Below are positions 23,401 through 31,819 of a stretch of DNA of 64,000 bases, one piece after another; positions within the stretch are counted from its first letter, which is position 1, and every line of letters begins with the position of its first letter. The notes under the pieces are model-generated. The model was not told the DNA's origin, did not search any database, and saw only the letters and a list, made by a program, of their open reading frames with translations. This stretch comes from Strigamia acuminata. Its lineage: Eukaryota; Arthropoda; Chilopoda; Geophilomorpha; Linotaeniidae. Made by a program: the position numbers and the translations under genes. Location: NCBI GenBank assembly GCA_949358305.1, contig OX442317.1:15318491-15382490 (forward strand). The letters run 5' to 3'.

Positions 23401-24755
23401 TCCTCTTCCTCCATTTCCATTTGATGATAACCTTTAGTTAAATCAATGGACGTAAAGTACTTGGCCTGATTAGTATGATGAATTAACAGGTCAATACTTG
23501 GCATTTGAATTGCATCAACTTCTGTAATCGCATTCAACCAGCGGTAGTCGATACATAATCGATACTTCCCGCCGGGTTTAGCCACTATGACGGGGTGACT
23601 TATATAAGGGCCAGTGGCAGGTTCGATTAACCCATCGGCCTCCAATTCCTCGACCAATTCCGTCATAATGGCCTTCTTGGCTGGATTGTACATTCTATAT
23701 GGCTGGTGTTTCCAAGTAGCACCAGGTTTAAACTTGATGCTGTGCTTGGCCACCTTCGTACAGCCCAATTGATCTCGAAATACGTTTTTTAATTGCAAAA
23801 GAACGTTTACGAGTAACCGTTTTTCTTCCGCCGAGCTGTTGCAGCCCTCGACGAGTTTTTCTGCCCAGTCAGGTGAAGTGGGAGTTCCTTCACCTTGGAG
23901 ACCCAAAGTCCTAATGCTTGCTAAACAACAGTTAAGTTCAGTGGTCTCGTATGGCGCTGTCCATCCGGGCATGTCATCACAGGTGAACACAGCCCGTCGG
24001 GGATTAGGGTTTATCCCCGTTCTACGCATAAAATTGTGACCCAAAATCAACCCACATACATTCTTGTGTAGAATTATGAAGGTCATAGGTGTAACTCTCC
24101 TTTTATCGGCCCATTTGACACAAAGACAAACTTGACCGATAGGTCGGTGATCTATTCCGACCGCGCAGACACGCATTCCGCGGGGACATTCTTGTATGAA
24201 TTCCACCGGAATTTCTGTGTTTGAAAGGAGTTGTACTCCAATAAAACATTGGGTGGCTCCAGAGTCCATTAGTGCGTTGTAATCTAAACCTCCAATTTGG
24301 ACATTCATACGCGGATCATCTTTGCCACCATTAATTAATTTGCTATTGCAAAGTTTGCCAAGAAATATTTTTCGTTCTTTCTTGTTCCATTTTTCAAGTT
24401 TAAGAATTTTCCTTAACTTGAAAACTTTGGGTACAAGCGGTTTCTTTGGCGCATTCCAACTTCCACTGAAAATACTCAAATTTTCTAGTTGGTCTGTCAT
24501 GATTTTTAAATTCTCATCGACACCACCAGTGGAACTACTAGCTTTCCGACAGACAGGCACTGCTTCGTAAGAAATGACCAACGATGGTGGTTTATTCTTC
24601 GAATCATCGACATAAGGTACTGTGAGATGACTAGGCTTATGTCTTATTTTAATTTCTTTTTTATGAAAAAATAAATCATTTGAAAATTCCGAGAGAGGAA
24701 ACAACTCGTTAGGCGGGGGTTGGGCAACTTGAACAACCCCCTGAATCAGTTTTTT
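20469..24755 (-). CDS. pol: Gypsy-1 pol: protease, RT, RNase H, integrase
   Basis: A continuous frame of about 1,411 codons from 24704, open upstream to the frameshift site at 24755. Domains in order: aspartic protease with MDSGATQCF (about residue 147); reverse transcriptase with VYLDDIIIFS (about 483); RNase H with LTDASHSGLG (about 633) and VADALSR; integrase zinc domain with H, H and CTHC; integrase core with SIDLMGP, ISDNGKQF and the catalytic Glu in ITERANRTLK. The frame ends in a basic tail after an integrase C-terminal domain. There is no ATG near the start and the frame is -1 relative to gag, so it is made as a Gag-Pol fusion. Every catalytic residue I looked for is present. Confidence 0.96.
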   Translation of the reverse strand, partial: KKLIQGVVQVAQPPPNELFPLSEFSNDLFFHKKEIKIRHKPSHLTVPYVDDSKNKPPSLVISYEAVPVCRKASSSTGGVDENLKIMTDQLENLSIFSGSWNAPKKPLVPKVFKLRKILKLEKWNKKERKIFLGKLCNSKLINGGKDDPRMNVQIGGLDYNALMDSGATQCFIGVQLLSNTEIPVEFIQECPRGMRVCAVGIDHRPIGQVCLCVKWADKRRVTPMTFIILHKNVCGLILGHNFMRRTGINPNPRRAVFTCDDMPGWTAPYETTELNCCLASIRTLGLQGEGTPTSPDWAEKLVEGCNSSAEEKRLLVNVLLQLKNVFRDQLGCTKVAKHSIKFKPGATWKHQPYRMYNPAKKAIMTELVEELEADGLIEPATGPYISHPVIVAKPGGKYRLCIDYRWLNAITEVDAIQMPSIDLLIHHTNQAKYFTSIDLTKGYHQMEMEEEDKSKTAFYTPKGKFQFKRLPFGLCNAPSSFQHLMTTVLGDSLYKHALVYLDDIIIFSDTWENHLLHIKDVLEKLDAANLTINKDKSKFGRTSLRFLGHLISEGSLLPDPDKVSAVRNFPKPTCSKDIQRFVGLANFFRKFIPNIANIARPLTNIMHDQAKFVWDDPQTTAFETIKDILCDKDQALLHMPDMNKPFVILTDASHSGLGAVLCQDVELFCEKKQKLIMVPKAVAYASRVLHGAEVRYSTPELECLAVVWAIERFRPYIEYTTFTLESDAKALSWLMSTPEPSGRFGRWAVKIQCGAFKIIFRRGAMNQVADALSRAPLSALDTPDYDYIEPEEITHFYPTWNGNRCASLQVTETKRKHFLTNVGLCLDFFSESYNPVRFHDSGEKGEEEGCTRENCRHIDVHNCNHENVHTALTDILKVVPPTRDEIIEAQLKDPACSKILVYLKGDEKLKNRITDKHWLNAIRGYTLDEPEENKGVMLIYFAPTDEEELNDSGNGFKAVIPRSLVRRALFACHGHPLTGHAGMSKTLDRAKKMYFWPRMSKDTRNYVRSCTHCQQYKPSQHQKHRASYTPHNMTNPWETISIDLMGPKPAGRSQLKWILVIIDNCTKWIEVFPLATASSECIVNKMSEVFHRWGYPKKIISDNGKQFVSTIFNDFCRKNHVDIAHISPYHAAANITERANRTLKMMLALYSDIHSHWPKYLNSFAFAMRTAKSEATNCSPMILNTGRIVPLPFDPRITKHAIKFDKENPEAYVYSILDVIRRAHSEMHRKIQSNYEKHDRLHKDKYYICQFAKGDLVWKATHILSNKDKGISAGFAEKRDGPWEITAVLGGGSYTLRKLSDNSKAKAINIQDLMPYIPSYPIEEWTLDQKVGTNESHPTPDWMAGQVINSSELINEPVSIETEDLVEEKEKETSQISSKEDETPQNPSKKRKRFPSPVRQSKRRPKPNTKYVTDFVQLINCLTQVKLG

Positions 24756-26794
24756 GTCTCATCGGGAGTGACTGACTCAGTGGCTGCTGGTAAATGCTTA
24801 ATTAACAGGTCAACCATGTTTTTCTGGAAGTCAGTAAATTTGGAGTCTAAAGTTTCTGACGTAACCCAATTTTGTTTGGGTCGTTTAAACTCGGGGTTGG
24901 GAGCAGAGTGGTTAAATCTTTTATTTGTATTTAACGAGTCTGATTTCCCTGCTAATTTTTTGGCAAGAGCGGGACATTCTCTTTTAAAATGTCCAGGCTC
25001 GTGACAGAAAAAGCATTTTCCAGTAGTTTTTTCATACTGGGCGGCAAATAATCGCTCCATTGAACCATCGTCAGTTGAGTCGTCATTTTCCGACTCGTCT
25101 TCATCTTCAACTTCATCTTGTGTTTGCGTTAAACGTAGTGAAGTTTTGGATGGAAAAATCTTAGATTTTTCGTGAAGTTTGGGAGTAGGATGATTCTCTC
25201 GATTATCGTACTCCAATTTGGCTGCAAGTTGAGAACTTTCAAACTTAGAGCGATTTGCTCCTACATATTGTAGAATGTCATCTACTGTAAAGTTACCATA
25301 CATTCCTTGTGTACATAACGCCGTGAAACTTTCTTGAGTTAGATTGTCGAATAATTGCGCACGTCCAGTTTTATCACCTGGCGGCACTTCACCTTGTTCT
25401 TGCGTATAACGCAGAAGAAAACTATAAAGTGACTCGTCGGCTCGTTGTTTTACATTAAGAAGTCGCCTTTCTCTTGTAAGTGGAACGAGGTCGAAACAAT
25501 CGAGAAAAGAGGCTTCGAAAGTTCGCCAACTGTTAAAAGTATGGCGTTGCTTATGGAACCAACGTTGTGCATGGCCTAATAGTCGTCCAGGTACAGCAGT
25601 GTGTACCATGTCGTCTAAAGGGATGCCTTTCCCGAGTGCGACAGCTTTGACGATTTCAAGGAATCGCGCAACCTCTGTCTGTTTCCCGTCAAAAATAGGA
25701 ATCTCGATTCCTTTTCCAAAATTCTGACTGGGAGTACTCGGGCTTCGGATTTGACCTACTAAACCCTGAATAATTTGTTTTACATTTTCGTCCGACAAAT
25801 TAGAAGCAGAGTTCGAATTGGGTGTAGACCGACTTTCTTGGTCTCTGGGTGGCGGATTTGGTTCTTCTCGAAAATTTTGGCGTCTATCAGGTGGCGGAGG
25901 AGAACGAGAATTATTACGTCGGTGGAAATTATTGTTATAATTTCCCCCTCCACCAGCGTGAGATTCGTCACTACTCGAGTTAGGATCGGAGTCACGAGGG
26001 TCACCAGGAGCTCTGGGAAATCGTTGATTTCTCGGCGGAGCTCGTCCACCCTGAGAGCGGGAATTTCTATAATTCCTAAAATCCCCATCAGATTGGGTGT
26101 GAGATTGAAAATTTTGATAATTTTCATTTCTCCCCCTTGGTAGGACCGACAGATTAGTTCGAGGCTGTGGAACTCTGAAAGAATCATTCAAATTCCCAGT
26201 GGGAGCGGGTAAATTATTATTTACTGCCGTCGCACTTGGCAAATTTCGGGAAATTGGCGCAGAAATATTTCCTTGTCCGGAATTTCCCATTCTTTCGGCC
26301 GAATTCGATCGCCAAGAACTAGCTGGTAACTGAATCGAAGGTTGAACGGATAATGAAGAATTTAACTGCCCATTGTCGTCACGAGCAACATTCATTCGCC
26401 ATCCAGGTAATTGCTGGTAGCGATATGTGGCCGGTGAACGAGGGCCAGTTCGATCTACAGAAACACTTCGTTCGTTGGTTACAACTACATCGGGAGTAAT
26501 TACACGATTTCTCTCGTGATGATTATTCGCCGTGTATTGTTGAGCTTCACACAGAGAGGAAAACTGCGTCACTTCCAATTGGTAATGGCGACAGTAAACC
26601 TCTAAATCATGCGGGACGGATAGTGGATCCGTTTGAGAACTACCTGGGTTGGAAACGTCTCTAGGAACATTTTCTTCCCCCTGGCTTTCTAAATCAGACT
26701 CCACAATTCCTCTTGGTGTTTCACACATACCACCACGTCGTCGTGCTCCACGATTTCCTCGTGTTCCACGAACTCTTACAGGTCTACGGGCCAT
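24746..26794 (-). CDS. gag: Gypsy-1 gag
   Basis: 682 residues from the ATG at 26794 (MARRPVRV). The N-terminal third is basic (RGTRGNRGARRRGG) and the middle is disordered (Ser/Asn/Pro/Arg-rich). The capsid-like domain has FDGKQTEVARFLEIVKAV and, further on, WFHKQRHTF. A single CCHC zinc knuckle (CFFCHEPGHFKREC) lies near the C-terminus. The stop is immediately after the frameshift heptamer. It forms the particle and packages RNA by family knowledge. Confidence 0.95.
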   Translation of the reverse strand: MARRPVRVRGTRGNRGARRRGGMCETPRGIVESDLESQGEENVPRDVSNPGSSQTDPLSVPHDLEVYCRHYQLEVTQFSSLCEAQQYTANNHHERNRVITPDVVVTNERSVSVDRTGPRSPATYRYQQLPGWRMNVARDDNGQLNSSLSVQPSIQLPASSWRSNSAERMGNSGQGNISAPISRNLPSATAVNNNLPAPTGNLNDSFRVPQPRTNLSVLPRGRNENYQNFQSHTQSDGDFRNYRNSRSQGGRAPPRNQRFPRAPGDPRDSDPNSSSDESHAGGGGNYNNNFHRRNNSRSPPPPDRRQNFREEPNPPPRDQESRSTPNSNSASNLSDENVKQIIQGLVGQIRSPSTPSQNFGKGIEIPIFDGKQTEVARFLEIVKAVALGKGIPLDDMVHTAVPGRLLGHAQRWFHKQRHTFNSWRTFEASFLDCFDLVPLTRERRLLNVKQRADESLYSFLLRYTQEQGEVPPGDKTGRAQLFDNLTQESFTALCTQGMYGNFTVDDILQYVGANRSKFESSQLAAKLEYDNRENHPTPKLHEKSKIFPSKTSLRLTQTQDEVEDEDESENDDSTDDGSMERLFAAQYEKTTGKCFFCHEPGHFKRECPALAKKLAGKSDSLNTNKRFNHSAPNPEFKRPKQNWVTSETLDSKFTDFQKNMVDLLIKHLPAATESVTPDETKN
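24749..24755 (-). promoter_or_regulatory. Gypsy-1 -1 ribosomal frameshift heptamer AAAAAAC
   Basis: Gag ends ACA AAA AAC TGA. A AAA AAC is a canonical X XXY YYZ slippery heptamer, and moving one base back puts the ribosome into the open pol frame. The gag stop codon follows it directly. Confidence 0.85.
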
Positions 26795-27643
26795 AATACT
26801 CAAAGAAATGCACGTACAAAAGAAAAAATAAACTTTTAACTGACTAGCGTAAATGTAACACGCTTAATATTAAACTAAGAAATAATTTGAAAAAATACAA
26901 CCTTAGCTGCTGAAACTGAAGTGGCTTCGGAAAATTGTCCTATTGCGTGGTCAAGAATGGTCCAAACGGGCACTGGTCACAAAGGCACAACTGGATGGTC
27001 GCACTGTCGAAAAGCAAGTGTGGCTGAATATTGGTTGTCAAACTAGCTTCCGGAAAACCTCCTTTGTCAAGACAGTCTGTTGTGATTGGTGATGTTGAAA
27101 AATTCCTGATAATTTCTAATCCGAAACTCTCAACAATGTCACATCTGGATGACCTACTCCGAGCTCCATCGTGAGTGGCTTTCTTTGTTACATTCTTTAC
27201 TTCGTCAAAGATTAAAATAATAATCCAAAACGTTGAACAGAACAATGGAAACTTGGTCAAGTCTTTTAACCAGCAAAATAAAATATTTTAACTTTTATTC
27301 TTTCGTTAGCAGAAATTCTAGTCAAATTCGTTTTTGATCGAAATTTAGGGTTTCAAAATTTTCCAGAATATAGCCGAATATTCTGGGAAACTCAACAAAA
27401 TCAAAATAGATTTTTTGTACGAAATTCGGAATTATAATGAGTTTTCACAATAATCCAAAAATTCGACTCCAAATATTTCCAAAAGATAATGAGAATTTTT
27501 TGAAAACAAATGAATATTTCACGGTAAATTTATAGAGAAAAATCGGAAATTTTCTAATTATAATATCTACATAAAATAATCAAAAAATTCATTTTTCAAT
27601 TTTACACTTTGATCACAGAGTTCACTTTAATAAAATGCAACCT

Positions 27644-27661
27644 ATCTCGGTGGGACCTCCA
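27644..27661 (-). other. Gypsy-1 primer-binding site, consistent with tRNA-Gln
   Basis: On the minus strand TGGAGGTCCCACCGAGAT follows the 5' LTR after 2 nt (CG). Its complement ends in CCA and agrees with the 3' end of animal tRNA-Gln as I remember it. The tRNA assignment rests on memory of tRNA sequences. Confidence 0.8.
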
Positions 27662-27663
27662 CG

Positions 27664-29252
27664 TGTGACGATTACCTTCTGGAGATAGCAATTGCTAAAC
27701 TAAAGTGTGAACTATCCGTGTGAAAATGTAAAATATGCAAACCTGATGTTTTCTCAAAACATACAACATTTATTCCGGTTTGAACCTTATATAAATACTA
27801 TGCCTACAAGTGGCTAAAATGACGATAAGTTAAACTATACAGTTATTTGGCAAAAGCCCTGAAATAATATCATTTGAAGGCTTCAGTCATGCAATAAGAA
27901 TTTGTAACGGTCTTATTGCGGTGACGTAAAAGATGTCATCTATGAATGGCTTTGGCTTCTAAATGGTCCGGGGTTTGGTTCTAAAAGGCGTGTAAATGGT
28001 TAGGCTGGGTGGGTTATATCCGAGAGGTGCGGTTGACTTTTCTGTATCGTCACACACATCGCATCGCAGATAATTATTGTAATCAATAATTATTGCGAGA
28101 TGTAACAATGTGAGAATAAATATTCATATTAATTCTATGGAATTAATCATGATATTTTATAGTCACAAACTTAACTAAAACTATGAAAATAAGTAAAATA
28201 TATTAAAATAGCGCCGAGCTATTTTTGCCCCGAGTGCAATCAACATCTAAGTTAGACTTAAATGTTCCGTCAAACCAATAACGAATTGAATCGAAATATC
28301 TCGCAGGAAAGGTTATCCATCGCCGGGAAATTACTCCACTCGGTCCTGGCTGGCGGGAGAGTAACCGGGAAATTACTCCGCGTCGATCACTCTGATAATG
28401 CGTCTGTGAAGTATAAATACTCCACTCTAGATTCTACATTACCAATGCGTCTGTGAATTTTACTCCACTCTAGATTCTGCACTCTACAACGGAATGTTGG
28501 CATGAAGCTGGAGGGAGTGCGTCTGTGGGTTGTACCCCACTCTAGATACTACACTTAAATGTGTCTGTGAATTTCTCACTCTAGTTACGACATTTCTACA
28601 ACGGAATGTTGGCATGAAGAGGCGGGCAGTGTGTCTGTGAGTCTTCTACCCACTCTAGATACTTACACTAAATACAAAGTATTTCTACAACGGATTGTCG
28701 GAACGCAGAGAAGTATAGTATGTGCTCAAGTAATATCAGTATCAAACAAAAACAGAACAAGAGCGAGCTATATCCGTTTTGCAGGGGGATATATACTCGG
28801 TGAGGAGAATAGCTGTTCAGTGATCCAATGGGATCACTGGGCAGTCAAATCCATCCAATCCCAGATCATAGGAAGTGGATACTCAGGACATAGTCTTCTA
28901 CTAGGTCCACTACAGGAACTGGATACGCAGGACACATTTTGGATTAAGTCCCTTTGACTATAATCCAAAAGGAGTCCAACTCACAGTGGGTGATGGGGGG
29001 TGACTTCACCAGGTGTAGAGTTTGCACATAATTCAATAGAATTATGTGACAAATAAATCAACTAGTATTTAAACATCCAAAAGTATTTAAAAGTGTATAA
29101 AGTTGCAGTGGAATAAAATATAAATAGTAATTTATATTTTATTCACTCAAAAATTGTCGAAATTTGAAATTGCCGCTAAAACGTATCAGCGCCATCTATT
29201 GGTGAAATAATCGTCCTATACTAACAACGTGCATGACAGTGTAACCGTCACA
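27664..29252 (-). repeat. Gypsy-1 5' LTR
   Basis: 1589 bp, the partner of 15265-16853. It is followed on the right by the AGTT target duplicate and the continuation of element T. Confidence 0.97.
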
Positions 29253-31290
29253 AGTTGTTAAAACAGCAACGGGACTTAGCAAATAGTGTATGACCCGTCT
29301 CCGATAATGATCAGTCACTACGAAATCGAAAAAATGCAATTGAATAAAATACCGACAAACACAATTCAAAATAAATAAATAAAGCTTTGTAATGGTAAAA
29401 ATATTTATTCCCGGAAAGTTAGGATGGCCCAGTTGAAAAGTTTAGTGTTTATAGGAAATAAATTCGACAAAAAAAAAATGGATATTTTTTGACCAAAACA
29501 CAAGAAAAACCCGAATTTTTTAAAAATCAAACACAAACCGAACGTTTTTATAGCGAAACGACATGTTTTTATTTCAAAATAAGTTGTTACATTATATAAA
29601 TCTTTCGACAAACCTTTTTACCAGAAAATAGACTTTTTTCCCGAAATTTCTTCAAATTTTGCGCACAAAATCAACCTTTTTGGCAAAAAACGACGGTAAA
29701 ATCGATGAATTAGGTTCACAATGAGTGGCAAAACACCACAAATCATTCCAGAACCTGAAAAATTGAAGGAAAATCCATTTTCTTGCCCGGAACAATGACA
29801 AGTTTTCTTCGGCAAAGCCGCACGGTCGCAACAAGCGACACGCGCAAAAGCACCGCCGATACGTAACAGTCGACTTCCCGGCGAGACAAATAAAAGAAAC
29901 GAACACTTTTTCAATGATTCGACTTGTTAAAACTAAAAACGAATGGAATCACCGCTGAAATAAGTTAAAAAGACCTTTTTTACATCGAAAATGACAATTT
30001 TGGCACCACAAACACGAACACAATATTGTGTTCGTGCCACAAACCTTCGCGAATAAAGAATTTTATAAGCCTCGTGGCACAACTCGTTTAAACGACTTGC
30101 AACTCGTTATTTCGAGTTGTGCAACTCGTTATTTCGAGTTGCGAACTCGTTTAAACGAGTTGTAAGTTGTAACATTTCTTTTTCATGAAAACGGATTCAC
30201 TGGATACTGGCTGAAGATCTCGTTTAGAACGAGATCTGCAGCCAGCTTCCGGTTTGTGTGCTGTAGACGACCGCGTGGTTAGGTCTAGGTTAATGGTTTT
30301 AATCAAACATCTTGGAATTAAACCATATACAACCATGTAAGCCATATGTATAGAAGGTAGGTGTTTTGATTTTTACAGATCAGCGATCGATACACGCCGA
30401 TGCGATGATAAAAACGCGGTGAATTGAAAACCTCGCAAATTTGAAAATGATAGAAAATAAACGACCCGACTTCACGACCAACGTAATTCGAATATAATGT
30501 AAATAAATTTCATTAATTATTACGATCTTTTATGCCGACATAAAACTAAAACTAAAAATTAATACGAATTTATATTTAACAGACGAAGCGAATCTATACG
30601 GGACAACGGGATCTAGCGGACAGGTCATCCGTGATAAAGAGCAAACCCGTGAACAGACTACAACTCAACAATTAAACAAGTTAGTTTGACTTTACATTTT
30701 CCAAATACTGACTAACCAAACACTAATTTGCAGATGAAGGAACGCGTGGTGTACAGATCCATTTGCGAACCTAGTCGGGTATGTGAGTTGAAAGTGGGAC
30801 ACACTGGATGTAGACGATTTTGTTCAATAGCTGGTGATGATGATCTTAAGTCGGTGAGTGAAGAAAACTCAACCGCGGGCACGTATGGCAAGTGTATGTA
30901 TTCTTTATTTTTCCACTTACAGTAAATCTTGTGCAGTTATCTGTTTTAATTAGGCAAATGGAGAAACACTGGTTCAAGTAGAAGGAAATTCGACCAATAT
31001 TTTTTGACAACTGATACAACATTAATTAATTAAGTTTTAATTAAAAATAATATTTTCCTGGCATTGGTGTGTCAAAACATGTGAGTTTGTTGTTTTTTAA
31101 AATTTAAAAGAGAAAATATAAATTAATTTGAAATATTTTTTATAGGTATCCGGTTGTTTAGCAGCAAGTAAAGGAGAATGAATGAAGAAAATATCTCAAT
31201 ATGTCCAAATAAGAATAAAAATAAAATGTTTATTCAAAAATTCATGTATTTGTTTATTTATTATTTTTGAAAAATATATATCAGGTAGAA
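29253..31290. other. Right arm of element T, mostly non-coding
   Basis: AT-rich sequence with no strong gene. It holds the AACTCG palindrome cluster (30075-30190), a short palindrome with arms AGATCTCGTT/AACGAGATCT (about 30213-30235), possible exons at 30589-30690 and 30734-30853, and polyadenylation-like AATAAA signals near 31210. Confidence 0.6.
30734..30853 (+). CDS. Possible exon in the right arm of T
   Basis: 40 open codons (MKERVVYRSI...DDDLKS) between a good acceptor (aatttgcag) and a good donor (tcg|gtgagt), with three Cys residues. An upstream open stretch (30589-30690) ends at a gttagt donor, but its phase does not join this one cleanly. No family is recognised. It may belong to a gene carried by T and now split by Gypsy-1. 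Confidence 0.3.
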
Positions 31291-31299
31291 TTCTGCAGA

Positions 31300-31800
31300 G
31301 GTTCCAAGTATTGGCCCAATATTGGGACCCAATATTGGACCAATGTGAAGATTTTAGAAAATGCCAAATTGGCCCAATATTGGGTCCAAGCAGTGGCCCA
31401 ATATTGTGACACTATATTGGCCCAATATTGGTTACGAGTATTGGCCCAATGTTGGCATACAATATTGGGCCAATGTCGGGATGTAAGAAAACGCCAGATT
31501 GGCCCAATATTGGTTCAAAATATTGGCCCAATATTGGTTCAAAATATTGGCCCAATATTGGTTACGAGTATTGGCCCAATGTTGGCACACAATATTGGGC
31601 CAATGTCGGGATGTAAGAAAACGCCAGATTGGCCCAATATTGGTTCAAAATATTGGCCCAATATTGGTTACGAGTATTGGCCCAATATTGGGAAACAATA
31701 TTGGGCCAATCTGGCGTTTTCTTACATCCCGACATTGGCCCAATATTGTGTCCCAACATTGGCCCAATATTTTAGCCAATATTGGGCCAATGTTGCGCCA
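31300..31800. repeat. T right subterminal array
   Basis: Repeats of GGCCCAATATTGG with a larger period of about 131 bp (31425 and 31556), each holding a GGGATGTAAGAAAACGCCAG block. An inverted copy of that block (31709-31728) makes a hairpin. The array runs up to the 22-bp terminal inverted repeat, mirroring the left end of T. Confidence 0.88.
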
Positions 31801-31819
31801 ATATATAATGCTACCTGGG

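Larger units (their letters stand above)
15265..29252 (-). mobile_element. Gypsy-1: full-length Ty3/gypsy retrotransposon with a third ORF
   Basis: The 1589-bp LTRs (15265-16853 and 27664-29252) match at a constant offset of 12399 with no difference that I noticed. They start TGTGACG and end CGTCACA. The target duplication is AGTT (15261-15264 and 29253-29256). Order on the minus strand: 5' LTR, primer-binding site, gag, -1 frameshift, pol, spacer, ORF3, polypurine tract, 3' LTR. Total length is 13,988 bp. All three ORFs are open, so it may be active or very recently so. It is the innermost and youngest layer of the nest, inside element T. Confidence 0.97.
9621..31819. mobile_element. Element T: TIR-bounded transposon with subterminal CCAATATTGG arrays
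   Basis: The left end CCCAGGTAGCATTATATATT and the right end (GCTACCTGGG at 31810-31819) form a 22-bp perfect terminal inverted repeat. The 2-bp duplication GC flanks it (9619-9620 and 31820-31821). Removing T restores an uninterrupted BEL reverse-transcriptase frame across the junction, which proves both borders. Without Gypsy-1, T is about 8.2 kb. Immediately inside each end are arrays of CCAATATTGG-type palindromes. The interior has a few possible exons and several duplicated or inverted blocks, but no transposase that I can recognise, so T is probably non-autonomous. A 2-bp duplication with these ends does not let me name a superfamily. Confidence 0.85.
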
